This document shows positions 43,118-52,150 of a stretch of DNA of 64,000 bases, in pieces (position 1 is the stretch's first letter; each line of letters begins with the position of its first letter). Origin of the DNA: Bacilli bacterium. GTDB taxonomy: Bacteria; Bacillota_I; Bacilli_A; RF39; UBA660. The stretch spans positions 84,725 through 148,724 of the forward strand of contig JAFSEY010000010.1 of NCBI GenBank assembly GCA_017435485.1, read 5' to 3'. A program made the translations under genes and the position numbers. The notes under the pieces are model-generated. The model ran no database searches. It saw only the letters and a list, made by a program, of their open reading frames with translations, and had not been told where the DNA came from.

Positions 43118-43555
43118 TTAATTTATAAATTTTACATATCCAACTTCTTTATTAAATTCAAAACTTTCGTAAAGTTTTTGAGCCGCTTCATTATCTTTTT
43201 CTGCCAGCAACGCAACAAAAGCACAATCTTTACTTTTAGCATAATCATAAGCATACTCCAATAATGTAGTTGCAATTTTTTGTCTTCGATATGCTTTATG
43301 AACGGAAACATTCCATATAGTTAAAAATGGTTTTAAATCTTCAACAATATCATGATTAATTATAAGAGAAGTTATCCCTACTACTTTATCATCAATTTTA
43401 GCAACAATATGATGATAGTCGGGATTATTTTCTATTTTTTCATAATTATTTAGCAATTTTTCAAAATTAGTCTTTGTATCGTGATTATCATCATATATTT
43501 TGACAGCTTCTTCTAAATCTTTATTAGTTAATTTTTCTATTATTATTTCATTCAT
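43118..43555 (-). CDS. GNAT-family N-acetyltransferase
   Basis: A 145-residue GNAT: VGITSLIINHD (beta-4), TIWNVSVHKAYRRQKIATTLL with the acetyl-CoA-binding RxxxxA/G loop (RRQKIA), and NEAAQKLYESFEF. Substrate unknown. Preceded by AGGTGAT. It sits beside the tandem toxin-like units but has no sequence link to them. Confidence 0.88.
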   Translation of the reverse strand: MNEIIIEKLTNKDLEEAVKIYDDNHDTKTNFEKLLNNYEKIENNPDYHHIVAKIDDKVVGITSLIINHDIVEDLKPFLTIWNVSVHKAYRRQKIATTLLEYAYDYAKSKDCAFVALLAEKDNEAAQKLYESFEFNKEVGYVKFIN

Positions 43556-43607
43556 CTAAATCACCTATATTTATTTTAACATAACAATAATTACTAATTC
43601 AAAATTA

Positions 43608-44594
43608 TTATGCATTATTAATTAAAATAGTTATTAAATCTTGATAACTTATATTTTCTGTTTTCATTAATTTTGGAAACATACTAATAGGTGTAAAACC
43701 TGGTATAGTATTTATTTCATTTATTAAAATCTTTTCATTTTTTTCATCATAGAAAAAATCTATTCTTGCATATCCACTACAATTTAAATTAATAAACACT
43801 TTTTTTGCATATTCTTTTATTTGGTTAACAATATAAACTGGTAAATCAGTAGCCATTTTAGTATATGAATCATCATTTTCGTATTTAGCATTATAATCAT
43901 AAAATTCATTGGCTGATTTTATTTCTCCTGGGTTAGAACAAATTATTTCATTACCTTTTTGTAATACTGCTACTTCTAATTCTCGCGCCTTAATAAAATC
44001 TTCAATAATAATTTTTCTGTCACAGCATCGTGCTTCCTTGATTGCTTTTTCTAATTCCTTTTTATTATTAGCTTTATTAATTCCAATAGAAGATCCCCCA
44101 TTAGCAGGTTTAACGATAACTGGATATTCTATTTCTTTTAAAATTGATTTTATTTTATCTTTTTCATTTAAAACTACATAAGGAACTATTGGAATACCCA
44201 AATCTTTAAAAATTATTTTGGACATTTCCTTATCCATTCCTATTGCACTAGCTAAAGTTTTACATCCAACAAATTTGATATTAAAAAGTTCAAGTAAACC
44301 TTGTAATCTACCATCTTCTCCATAAGTTCCATGGGTAATTGGAAAAACTACATCAAATTTTTTTAAATATTCTACTATATTATCTATTTTATAAATATTA
44401 GCTTCTTTCCAATTACCATTTTCTAAATATGATAAATCATCATTAAACTTATACCAATTATTATCAAAATCTATTCCAGCTACTTCATAAGTAAATAATT
44501 TAGTATCAATATTATCAATTATTCCTTTACAAGATTTGCAAGAAACATAATGTTCTGTACAATTTCCACCAAATAAAATTAAAACTTTTTTCAA
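43608..44594 (-). CDS. ddl: D-alanine--D-alanine ligase, TTG start
   Basis: A 328-residue ATP-grasp ligase that makes the D-Ala-D-Ala of peptidoglycan precursors. Motifs: LFGGNCTEHYVSCKS, VFPITHGTYGEDGRLQGLLE, PVIVKPANGGSSIGINKA and ILINEINTIPGFTPISM. The start is TTG, six bases after GAGGTG; no in-frame ATG fits the conserved KKVLILFGG. Ends with a normal C-terminus. Presence argues for a cell wall. Confidence 0.93.
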   Translation of the reverse strand: MKKVLILFGGNCTEHYVSCKSCKGIIDNIDTKLFTYEVAGIDFDNNWYKFNDDLSYLENGNWKEANIYKIDNIVEYLKKFDVVFPITHGTYGEDGRLQGLLELFNIKFVGCKTLASAIGMDKEMSKIIFKDLGIPIVPYVVLNEKDKIKSILKEIEYPVIVKPANGGSSIGINKANNKKELEKAIKEARCCDRKIIIEDFIKARELEVAVLQKGNEIICSNPGEIKSANEFYDYNAKYENDDSYTKMATDLPVYIVNQIKEYAKKVFINLNCSGYARIDFFYDEKNEKILINEINTIPGFTPISMFPKLMKTENISYQDLITILINNA

Positions 44595-44638
44595 AAAAAC
44601 ACCTCATTTAATTGTATTAAACAAGATGTTTTCTTATG

Positions 44639-45094
44639 TTATTTATCAAATCCATATTCCGTATAATTATTGGTATTCAAATAACCTTCAATCATTATTT
44701 TTCGCGTATCAGATAAATCTTTTGGTAAATCATTTATTTTAAACCAACTTAAATCACTACATTTATTTGGTTCCATAATCTTGGGAACCCCTTCAAATTT
44801 ATCTGTACTATAACAAACCTGGATATAATCGCTTTCCTGATACTTAGCATGCATTAAGTTAACAAACTTCAAATCTTCCGATTTAATTATAATGCCAAGT
44901 TCTTCTTTTGTTTCTCGTACCATTGCTTCAGTTAACGTTTCATCAACTTCTAAATGACCAGTACAAGATACATCATACTGTCCATCAATTATTCCCGTAT
45001 TTTGTCTTTTTTGTAATAGGACATATTCTTGATTGTTTTCATATTTAGTTAAAATCAAAAATACTGCACATTTTATCATATATCTTTCTTTCAT
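44639..45094 (-). CDS. NUDIX hydrolase
   Basis: A 151-residue NUDIX protein with a full box: GHLEVDETLTEAMVRETKEE-LG (G-x5-E-x7-RE-x2-EE). The N-terminal LLQKRQNTGIIDGQYDVSC is typical of the MutT/8-oxo-dGTP-like branch, but the substrate is not readable. GAGG five bases before ATG. Located just upstream of ddl. Confidence 0.88.
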   Translation of the reverse strand: MKERYMIKCAVFLILTKYENNQEYVLLQKRQNTGIIDGQYDVSCTGHLEVDETLTEAMVRETKEELGIIIKSEDLKFVNLMHAKYQESDYIQVCYSTDKFEGVPKIMEPNKCSDLSWFKINDLPKDLSDTRKIMIEGYLNTNNYTEYGFDK

Positions 45095-45169
45095 AAATAC
45101 CTCTTATTTTCTTAGTATAACATAGTTTAAAAACATTTAATACTGGCCATATTAAAAATGGTGATACAA

Positions 45170-46630
45170 TTGAAAAATAAAAGTATATGGTCAGATTTAA
45201 AAAAAACTAAAAATTATCCAAAGTTAGACAACGATATTACAACTGATGTTCTGATTATAGGTGGAGGAATTACAGGACTTAGCGTCGCCTATCACTTGGC
45301 AAATAGTAATTTGAAAGTTTGTCTAGTTGAAAAAAATAAATTAGGTCAAGCCGTTACAAGTAAAACTACTGGGAAACTTACCTATCTTCAAGAAAATATT
45401 TACTCTAAATTAAATGTTTTTCATAATATAGATACAGCCAAACTATATTTAGAATCTCAAGTCGATGCCATTAACTTAGTTAAAGAGATTGTTGAAAGAG
45501 AAAAAATTAATTGTGATTTAGAAAAAGTTCAATCATATGTCTTTACTAACGATGAAAATTATAGTTTGGATAAAGAAAAAGAAATCTTAAAGCAATTAAA
45601 CATCAAATTTAAAGATACTAATGTTTTACCAAATAAAGATAAAGTTAAAGATGCTTTTTTTGTAGAAGATACTTATGTATTTCATCCCTTAAAATATATA
45701 TTTTCTCTTGCTGAAGTTTGTCAAAAGAAAAAAATTGCTATATATGAAAATACCAAAATAGTATCTATAGAAAAAGAAGATAATTGTCATATATGTGAAA
45801 CTCCAAGTAATATTATTAAAGCTAAATATATTGTCTTAGCACTACACTATCCTTATTTTTTATCCCCATTTTGGATGCCTTTAAAAAGTTATATTGAAAA
45901 ATCATATATCGAAGCTTTTGAAGTAGATAAAAATTACGATTTTAGTTCTATTAATACTTACCAACCTTCTATATCAACAAGATATCACAGTGATAATAAT
46001 AAAAATTATCAAATATATTTAACTAACTCCCATAATCTATGTGTTAAAAATAATGAAAAAGAAAACTTTAAAAATTTAAGAAAAGCTAAAAATGATAATC
46101 CCGAGTATTTATGGTCGAATATGGATATCATGACTGCCGATTTTCTTCCTTTTATAGGTTCACTCAAAAAAGATAAAACACTGTTTTTAGCTACCGGCTA
46201 TAATACTTGGGGAATGACTAATGGATCTTTAGCTGGTAAAATAATTAGTGATCTTATTTTAAGAATACCTAACAGGTACACAAAATTATTTGATCCAAAT
46301 CGCAAAATAAATTTAGGCAAAGTTGTTAACTTTCCAGTTATTTTAACAAGTAATGCTTATTCATTTTTAAAATCCAAAATATCTAAACAAAAATCTTGGT
46401 ATTCTCCTAATGTTAGATTTGAAAATAGAAACGGCAAAGAAATAGCAATTTATATTGATGAAAATAAAAAAGAACATATCGTCTATAATATATGTCCTCA
46501 TTTAAAATGTAGTTTAATCTTTAATGAAGTTGAAAAAACTTGGGATTGTCCTTGTCATGGATCAAGATTTGATATAGATGGTAATTCAATCGAAGGTCCA
46601 AGTAACTACAATATTACTTATAAAGAATGA
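45170..46630 (+). CDS. FAD-dependent oxidoreductase fused to a Rieske 2Fe-2S domain
   Basis: A 486-residue protein. The N-terminal DAO-type Rossmann motif (VLIIGGGITGLSVAYHLA) binds FAD, and LFLATGYNTWGMTNGSLAG is the C-terminal FAD loop. The last 90 residues form a Rieske domain with CPHLKC and CPCHGSRFDIDG (Cys-His and Cys-His ligands). Such proteins are annotated as amino-acid oxidase-like Rieske enzymes of unknown substrate. A TTG after GGTGAT was preferred over the ATG that overlaps the Shine-Dalgarno four codons upstream. Confidence 0.88.
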   Translation: MKNKSIWSDLKKTKNYPKLDNDITTDVLIIGGGITGLSVAYHLANSNLKVCLVEKNKLGQAVTSKTTGKLTYLQENIYSKLNVFHNIDTAKLYLESQVDAINLVKEIVEREKINCDLEKVQSYVFTNDENYSLDKEKEILKQLNIKFKDTNVLPNKDKVKDAFFVEDTYVFHPLKYIFSLAEVCQKKKIAIYENTKIVSIEKEDNCHICETPSNIIKAKYIVLALHYPYFLSPFWMPLKSYIEKSYIEAFEVDKNYDFSSINTYQPSISTRYHSDNNKNYQIYLTNSHNLCVKNNEKENFKNLRKAKNDNPEYLWSNMDIMTADFLPFIGSLKKDKTLFLATGYNTWGMTNGSLAGKIISDLILRIPNRYTKLFDPNRKINLGKVVNFPVILTSNAYSFLKSKISKQKSWYSPNVRFENRNGKEIAIYIDENKKEHIVYNICPHLKCSLIFNEVEKTWDCPCHGSRFDIDGNSIEGPSNYNITYKE

Positions 46631-46653
46631 ATTTTATAAAATTCATTTTTTTA
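46626..46653 (+). terminator. Terminator of the Rieske oxidoreductase
   Basis: ATGAATTTTA/TAAAATTCAT palindrome running from the stop codon, followed by Ts. Confidence 0.75.
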
Positions 46654-47269
46654 ATGCATTATATGGCCTTAGTAATCTTTGATAACTACCATCAGGCATT
46701 TCAATAATCTCATCATCGACATAATCAACATCTTTAGTTGGTAAAGCGCGTAACTCTTTAAATTTTCCATTACCTAAATATTCTACTTTACCTCTTTTTT
46801 CTATATAATATCCTTCTGTTAAAAATTCTTCAAATTCTTTGTCTGGATTCTTACTTGATGTTATTAAAACTTTTTGTTTAGAACATCCTAATAATGTATA
46901 ACCATAACATCTAATCAAAAAATCTAAAATAATATCGCCTAATAACATAGCATAATTAATATGACTCGGTTTTACTGAAACTTTATCAATATAATTAAAT
47001 CTCAAATACATTTCTGCTTGATTACATTGTTGATGTAAAAAATCCCGAAAATTAACAATCTCAAAAAATTTAGATACAAACTCAGTTTTATAATAATATT
47101 TTATACAAAACAAATAAAAATCATCTTCTAATTGTTGATTGTTCATAATTAGATACGAAAAAAATTGTAATACTATTATTTCGTGAGGAACATTTATTCC
47201 AAACATTTTATATTTACCATATGTATGATAAATATTTTTGGCACGAACATTTCCACCCAATAAATCCAT
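46643..47269 (-). CDS. Uncharacterised soluble protein
   Basis: A 208-residue protein with no recognised domain. Tyr/Phe-rich helical N-terminal two thirds (PHEIIVLQFFSYLIMNNQQ, DDFYLFCIKYYYKTEFVSKF), one LGDIILDFLIRCYGY helix, and a hydrophilic C-terminus (EYLGNGKFKELRALPTKD). No signal peptide or clear span. It is convergent with the Rieske gene. Confidence 0.55.
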   Translation of the reverse strand: MDLLGGNVRAKNIYHTYGKYKMFGINVPHEIIVLQFFSYLIMNNQQLEDDFYLFCIKYYYKTEFVSKFFEIVNFRDFLHQQCNQAEMYLRFNYIDKVSVKPSHINYAMLLGDIILDFLIRCYGYTLLGCSKQKVLITSSKNPDKEFEEFLTEGYYIEKRGKVEYLGNGKFKELRALPTKDVDYVDDEIIEMPDGSYQRLLRPYNALKK

Positions 47270-47351
47270 ATTATCACCTCAAGTTGTTTTTTATACTACC
47301 ATAATATAACTTTATTTACAATAAAAAATACCTACTCATTTATTAAATAAA

Positions 47352-48008
47352 TTATTTTTCCATTTCTAAATTTTTTTGAATATTGATTATCATAAAAAGT
47401 CCCATACCCATTATGATTAGACTTACACCCATTCCCGTATAACCATTAACATTAGCTAAATCATACTCGCTAGCATAAGTATCTAAAAGCACTACTTGGG
47501 TTAAGACAATTGATGTTAATGCATTAGCAAAGTTTGTCATTTTAACTGATTTAATAATTGGATTGTCATCCTTTTTATATTTAATCATTCCTGAAATAGC
47601 CCAACCAACTTGCCAAAAGGCATTTAAAGCTACTAAATATGTTAAATATTCATGCATCGTTGTATTTGTTCCTTTATAATACATATAAACACTAACAAAG
47701 AAATACATAATTCCTAAAATAATTAATAATATCCCATTATGTAAATAATTCTTATATCCTATTTCTTTCTTTTCTTTTTCACTTGTTGTACTTCTTTTTA
47801 ATCCATATGCTTTAATAGAAAAAAATCTAGCTAAAGATAAAACGGTTAAGAAACAGGCATTTACAAAAAACCATAATGATGGAATTGTAAAAGCAAATCC
47901 AAACTTAACTATTGCCAGTAAAATATTTATTAAAGTTGCAATAATTAGTAATAACATCGTTTTATCTTTTTTCTCTAGATTTAAAATTTCTTGAAATAAC
48001 TTTTTCAC
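47352..48008 (-). CDS. Six-span integral membrane protein, unknown
   Basis: A 218-residue protein with about six spans (MLLLIIATLINILLAIVKFG, GILLIILGIMYFFVSVYMYY, GVSLIIMGMGLFMIINIQ). No conserved transporter motif is visible. Its start overlaps the stop of the next upstream gene by one base (operon with 48008-48403 and 48422-48697). Confidence 0.65.
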   Translation of the reverse strand: MKKLFQEILNLEKKDKTMLLLIIATLINILLAIVKFGFAFTIPSLWFFVNACFLTVLSLARFFSIKAYGLKRSTTSEKEKKEIGYKNYLHNGILLIILGIMYFFVSVYMYYKGTNTTMHEYLTYLVALNAFWQVGWAISGMIKYKKDDNPIIKSVKMTNFANALTSIVLTQVVLLDTYASEYDLANVNGYTGMGVSLIIMGMGLFMIINIQKNLEMEK

Positions 48009-48403
48009 TATTTATCAGAGTTTTTGATATAAGAATAAATTGGATAATTTAAAACACAAATAATTAATCCTACTACTCCAGTAATAATTCCGACAAGCAT
48101 ATCCATACGACTTGCTTCTCCAACCATTACCTTACTCATTCCAAATCCCATTATTAAAGATCCAACAACTCCAATTACCCAAGTAAGAACAAGTCCCCAG
48201 TTAATTGGTCCATATGGTTTTCTTGGATGATCTTTTCGATAAACAGGAATAATGCATAGTAAAATTACAAATCCGATGGCTGTAGTTATAACACCTGGTG
48301 TAAATAAATTCCACTCAGGTAGTAAACACATACACATTCCTATTGCAAAAACTAATCCACCAATAGTTCCTAAAATAATTTCTAATAATGTTTCTTTTTT
48401 CAT
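48008..48403 (-). CDS. Four-span small membrane protein, unknown
   Basis: A 131-residue Gly-rich membrane protein (LGTIGGLVFAIGMCMCLLPEW, GVITTAIGFVILLCIIPVY, WVIGVVGSLIMGFGMSKVM, GVVGLIICVLNYPIYSYI). Similar small proteins are common in gut Firmicutes beside TetR regulators. Part of the operon divergent from the TetR gene. Confidence 0.65.
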   Translation of the reverse strand: MKKETLLEIILGTIGGLVFAIGMCMCLLPEWNLFTPGVITTAIGFVILLCIIPVYRKDHPRKPYGPINWGLVLTWVIGVVGSLIMGFGMSKVMVGEASRMDMLVGIITGVVGLIICVLNYPIYSYIKNSDK

Positions 48404-48421
48404 TTAATTTAACTCCTTTTA

Positions 48422-48697
48422 TTAAATACCATATTTTTCTTTAATTTCTGCTTGAATTTCTTCCGTAGTTTTTGTAGTTTCAGCTACTTGAGCAGCTTGC
48501 TTTTCTTGTAATTCTTTTTGTTCTTTAGCAATTCTTTCTTTAGCTTCTTCAGTAGTTTCACCATCTTTTTTTAAGAAAGTATCGACAAACTTATCTTCGA
48601 TTTTTTTGTAACCACCTACAACAGCATCTTCTACCTTTTGATATCCTCCTACAACAGCTTTTTCAATTTTTTCATTAGCATCTACAAACTTTGACAT
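48422..48697 (-). CDS. Small helical repeat protein
   Basis: A 91-residue amphipathic protein starting MSKFVDANEKIEKAVVGGYQ; VVGGYQKVEDA and VVGGYKKIEDK are tandem repeats, then a Glu/Lys/Gln-rich tail. ATG with AGAGGAAA upstream was chosen over the 57-codon upstream extension, which runs through the promoter region. First gene of the TetR-linked operon. Confidence 0.7.
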   Translation of the reverse strand: MSKFVDANEKIEKAVVGGYQKVEDAVVGGYKKIEDKFVDTFLKKDGETTEEAKERIAKEQKELQEKQAAQVAETTKTTEEIQAEIKEKYGI

Positions 48698-48721
48698 ATA
48701 ATTTCCTCTCTTTCTATAAAG

Positions 48722-48733
48722 CGACACTTGTCG
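48722..48733. promoter_or_regulatory. Palindromic operator between TetR gene and its divergent operon
   Basis: CGACACTTGTCG, inverted repeat with 5-bp arms, overlapping the TetR -35. Confidence 0.5.
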
Positions 48734-48756
48734 TCTTAATACATTTTTAGTATAAT
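48728..48756 (+). promoter_or_regulatory. Promoter of the TetR gene
   Basis: TTGTCG (48728-48733), 17 bases, TATAAT (48751-48756). Confidence 0.75.
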
Positions 48757-48788
48757 AAACTTGATTTATAAAAACAATCATCAATTTT

Positions 48789-48802
48789 CCAACATTTGTT
48801 GG
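48789..48802. repeat. Second palindrome upstream of the TetR gene
   Basis: CCAACATTTGTTGG, 6-bp arms, in the 5' leader just before the ribosome binding site; could be a second operator or an RNA hairpin. Confidence 0.45.
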
Positions 48803-48817
48803 ATTAATGGAGGAACT

Positions 48818-49357
48818 ATGAATATAGTAAATAATAAAAGAAAAAAAGATTCGCAAACAAAAATTCAAAGAGCATTTGTTGAATTAATTCAATTTAAAAC
48901 AATAAACGAAATAACAATTTCAGATATATGTCAAAAAGCTAATTTAAATAGATCTACTTTTTATAGCAATTACTTAGATATATATGATTTAGCAGACAAA
49001 ATAAGAGATGAATTATTTCAAGATGTATTAGCATTATATCCAGAAGAAACTAAAGAAAAAAAACATTCTTATGACTTCTTAAGACTTTTTAGACATATTA
49101 AAGAAAATCAATTATTTTATAAAACTTATTTTAAATTAAACTATGATAATGACACCGACTTTTTTAAAGAAATGATTGACGATAGTGAATTTGAAAGATT
49201 TTATAAAAATAAAGATCATCTAAAGTATCATATCACTTTTTTCCGACATGGCTTAAATGCTATTATAGAATCATGGCTTTATAATGGATGCCAAGAAAGT
49301 CCAGAAGAAATTGAAGAAATAATAAAAGAAGAATATCAAATAAAAAAATATATTTAA
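48818..49357 (+). CDS. TetR/AcrR-family regulator
   Basis: A 179-residue regulator. The N-terminal HTH is clear: KIQRAFVELIQFKTINEITI, SDICQKANLNRSTFYSNYLD. The ligand domain is helical with FRHGLNAIIESWLYNGC, as in the Firmicute TetR_C group. ATG four bases after GGAGG was chosen. It is divergent from the three-gene membrane operon, which it probably represses together with itself. Confidence 0.88.
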   Translation: MNIVNNKRKKDSQTKIQRAFVELIQFKTINEITISDICQKANLNRSTFYSNYLDIYDLADKIRDELFQDVLALYPEETKEKKHSYDFLRLFRHIKENQLFYKTYFKLNYDNDTDFFKEMIDDSEFERFYKNKDHLKYHITFFRHGLNAIIESWLYNGCQESPEEIEEIIKEEYQIKKYI

Positions 49358-49359
49358 AA

Positions 49360-49396
49360 TGGAAAACTAATTTTAATTTTAGTTTTCCTTTTATTT
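49360..49396 (+). terminator. TetR gene terminator
   Basis: GGAAAACTAA ... TTAGTTTTCC followed by TTTTATTT. Confidence 0.75.
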
Positions 49397-49426
49397 AGAA
49401 TTTCGTTTGATTTAAATAGTTAAAGA

Positions 49427-51394
49427 TTAAACATTGACATAATATTCTTGCATCTCTTTTTCTATTTTATTTATTATATTAGAACTTTTATATATATCGA
49501 TTAATTTACTTTTTTCATCTTTTAAATCATAATAATACTTTTGATTTATTCTTCTTATTATATCAGCAGCAATATCAACAGAAACTCCATATTCACAAAG
49601 TAAATATTTGAATGCTAAATCAGCTGATTTAAAATCATCTTTTTCCTTTTTATTTTTCTTATCCAAATTATCAATATATCTTTCATAATTACTAATAGCT
49701 TCACAAACTATAAAAGCTTTTCGTGAATCAAAATAATCATTAATATCAGTTTTTTCAATTTGAAAATTAGGAGAGTTTTTCCACAACCCTAAATCTTTTT
49801 TATTTTCAACAGAAAAATATAACTTAACAAAATCTAATAAATCGATAACATTACTTGATTTATATAATTTCTTTATTATTTCATCATAACTTTTCTTACC
49901 AGAAGAATATATTTTTAAGAAATAATTTTCTCCGTTATAATTATTATTAAAAATATGAGATTGAATCTGACGAACAAAAGGATTTAATGACAACATATCA
50001 ATCGCCTTTACTTTTACTTGTTCATTAGAATAACGCGATATTTTTCCTTTAATGATGATATCATTTTCATTTGTAATTTTAACTGGCAAAACTATTTTAT
50101 CTAAATTCTTATCAGTTTTTATTAAAGTAGTAACTGTTTGTTGTCCATTATTAATAACGGGGTTTTTAATCATTATTTCATTAACTAAATCATGAACTTC
50201 TCCAGTAATATTAATTCCATTATTATATTTAACAAAATTTTCTGGTTCATTTTCAATTGTTGCAATCATCTTTTTATTTACTGATAAAACTCCTCTAACA
50301 TTATCAGAAAAATATTTTGAAATATCTACCAAATATTTATCATAATTATTAGGATTTATCCCTAAAGCCTCTAATAAACTTTTAATTAAATCAATAGCTG
50401 GTATATAAAGATTAAAATTATTAAAACCATCAGTTGAAACATTATATTGACAATTAACTAACATAGGTTTACGAATAGATAACATTATATTATTACAATC
50501 TAAAGGCAGTAATTTGTTTTTGAAAAACATTTCATAAATATCCAACGGTTTATAATTAGTTTCACGCTTAGAATTATTAGAAACGCTTCTAAAGTTTACT
50601 GTCTTATTTTTTAAATTAACTTTGTTATCTTTAATAAACTTATGTAGGTCTTTTCCGTGATTTGGTATTACATCACGTAAAGAACTATCATAATTTAATT
50701 GCATTTCATTATAACTATTATCATTTATATCACTTAATTTTATTTGATATATATAAATATTATTTACTTCTCCATAATAAATTGCATCTATTTTTCCATC
50801 ATCATCACCATGAATTATATATTTATTAATACATTCTTCATAATCAATATTATATATAACGGAAATAGCAAACACTTCAAAAGCAGTTCCATACCCTTCT
50901 CCAGTTTTAGTAATATTCTTAATTTTTTTTAATAGTTTACGAATTATATTTAGTTCATTAGTAATAACTAGAGCTTTTTCTTTACCGATCATTTGAACTA
51001 ATTTTGCGCGATAAACGTTTTCAGAATTTTCTTCTAAAATATAATCATCTGTTAATGAACGTACAACTTCTACATTTAACCAATTATCACTACTAACAAG
51101 ATAGGTATTATTAGTATAACGAATATATTTTTTGGCGTTTGATTTTATAGTCCAATTTCCTGACCTAACTCTTTCAGTTAGAAATAAACTATCTCCTGTA
51201 AAACTTGGATATTGTTCACAACATTCTTGTAATCTTCCTCTTATTTGACTTTTTAATACATTATTATTATCCACTTCCAAAAAAGCTGCTACCTCTTCAT
51301 AAATTTCACTTAATTTAGCATATTGTTTTTGTTCGCGATTTAAAATATTATTAATACAAATACAAATTGCTTGTTTCATACTTAATTTTTCCAT
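49427..51394 (-). CDS. AIPR-family phage-defence protein with Mrr-like nuclease motif
   Basis: A 655-residue protein. Residues about 1-80 look like a winged-helix reader (QYAKLSEIYEEVAAFLEV, SGNWTIK). Next is a D...QxK element (GKIDAIYYGEV, IYIYQIKL) like Mrr-type PD-(D/E)XK nucleases. The AIPR core follows: NVRGVLSVNKKMIATI, FVKYNNGINITGE, NPVINNGQQTVTTL. AIPR proteins are abortive-infection proteins, usually beside restriction-modification genes; here none is adjacent. ATG after GAGGGAT was chosen. Confidence 0.8.
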   Translation of the reverse strand: MEKLSMKQAICICINNILNREQKQYAKLSEIYEEVAAFLEVDNNNVLKSQIRGRLQECCEQYPSFTGDSLFLTERVRSGNWTIKSNAKKYIRYTNNTYLVSSDNWLNVEVVRSLTDDYILEENSENVYRAKLVQMIGKEKALVITNELNIIRKLLKKIKNITKTGEGYGTAFEVFAISVIYNIDYEECINKYIIHGDDDGKIDAIYYGEVNNIYIYQIKLSDINDNSYNEMQLNYDSSLRDVIPNHGKDLHKFIKDNKVNLKNKTVNFRSVSNNSKRETNYKPLDIYEMFFKNKLLPLDCNNIMLSIRKPMLVNCQYNVSTDGFNNFNLYIPAIDLIKSLLEALGINPNNYDKYLVDISKYFSDNVRGVLSVNKKMIATIENEPENFVKYNNGINITGEVHDLVNEIMIKNPVINNGQQTVTTLIKTDKNLDKIVLPVKITNENDIIIKGKISRYSNEQVKVKAIDMLSLNPFVRQIQSHIFNNNYNGENYFLKIYSSGKKSYDEIIKKLYKSSNVIDLLDFVKLYFSVENKKDLGLWKNSPNFQIEKTDINDYFDSRKAFIVCEAISNYERYIDNLDKKNKKEKDDFKSADLAFKYLLCEYGVSVDIAADIIRRINQKYYYDLKDEKSKLIDIYKSSNIINKIEKEMQEYYVNV

Positions 51395-51445
51395 ACTGCA
51401 TCCCTCATAACTTATGTATATCATAAAAAAAGATAAAGATCAACA

Positions 51446-51477
51446 CTAAAAAAGATCTTTTTAGCAAAAGATCTTTA
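51446..51477 (-). terminator. Terminator downstream of 51475-52107
   Basis: Minus strand AAAGATCTTTT, GCTA, AAAAGATCTTT, then Ts; it also separates the AIPR gene from this one. Confidence 0.85.
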
Positions 51478-52107
51478 TGGTTCTAAATCAATTATACTTT
51501 TATTTAGTAACTTAACATTTTCATCTATTGATAACATATAAGGTATATTACTAGCAACCTCAATACTATCAATAGCTTTTATAGAAGAATCTAAGGGTAA
51601 TATTTTTTGATCATATAATTTTTGTTCAAACAAAGTATTTATATTATCAACTTTATTCGCTACATAATTTTCAAAATAATAAAGTGTCCAAACATTTTTA
51701 GACTTAGAATACTTCAATTCAAAGATTGGTAATAATTCATCACTTATATTTACATCTAACAAATTAAATGTCTTTTTATACTCATCAATTAGAATATTCA
51801 TTCTTACTTCTTTTGTATTACCTGCTTTTGTTTCATATTTTTCTTTATAAACTCTTTGATACTCTTCAATTAGTTCTTTATAAGTTATATCTTCTTTTAA
51901 AAATTTATAATCATCTATCGTAAATTTGTGATTAAGCTCATAAAAAGGATATAAGCAATTCCAAGTGGTAGGATTAGTATTATACACTATAATACCTGAT
52001 TCGTTTTTATATCTAATGTTTGTATATAAAATTAAAGCACTATCAAGCCTAGTGGGCATCATTTCTTTAGGTACTTTTTCTTCTAACATATCTTTAGTAA
52101 TTATCAT
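51475..52107 (-). CDS. Uncharacterised soluble protein
   Basis: A 210-residue acidic protein. Visible: MPTRLDSALILYTNIRYKNE, NPTTWNCLYPFYEL, FELKYSKSKNVWTLYYFENY and a C-terminal helix-rich end. The WTLYYFENYV segment loosely recalls a NUDIX-like beta strand, but no NUDIX box exists. Family not recognised. Lies between the AIPR gene and a HAM1-type NTPase. Confidence 0.5.
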   Translation of the reverse strand: MIITKDMLEEKVPKEMMPTRLDSALILYTNIRYKNESGIIVYNTNPTTWNCLYPFYELNHKFTIDDYKFLKEDITYKELIEEYQRVYKEKYETKAGNTKEVRMNILIDEYKKTFNLLDVNISDELLPIFELKYSKSKNVWTLYYFENYVANKVDNINTLFEQKLYDQKILPLDSSIKAIDSIEVASNIPYMLSIDENVKLLNKSIIDLEP

Positions 52108-52150
52108 AAAAATTCCTTTCTAGTTTAACTATTATAATTAAAAATAATTT

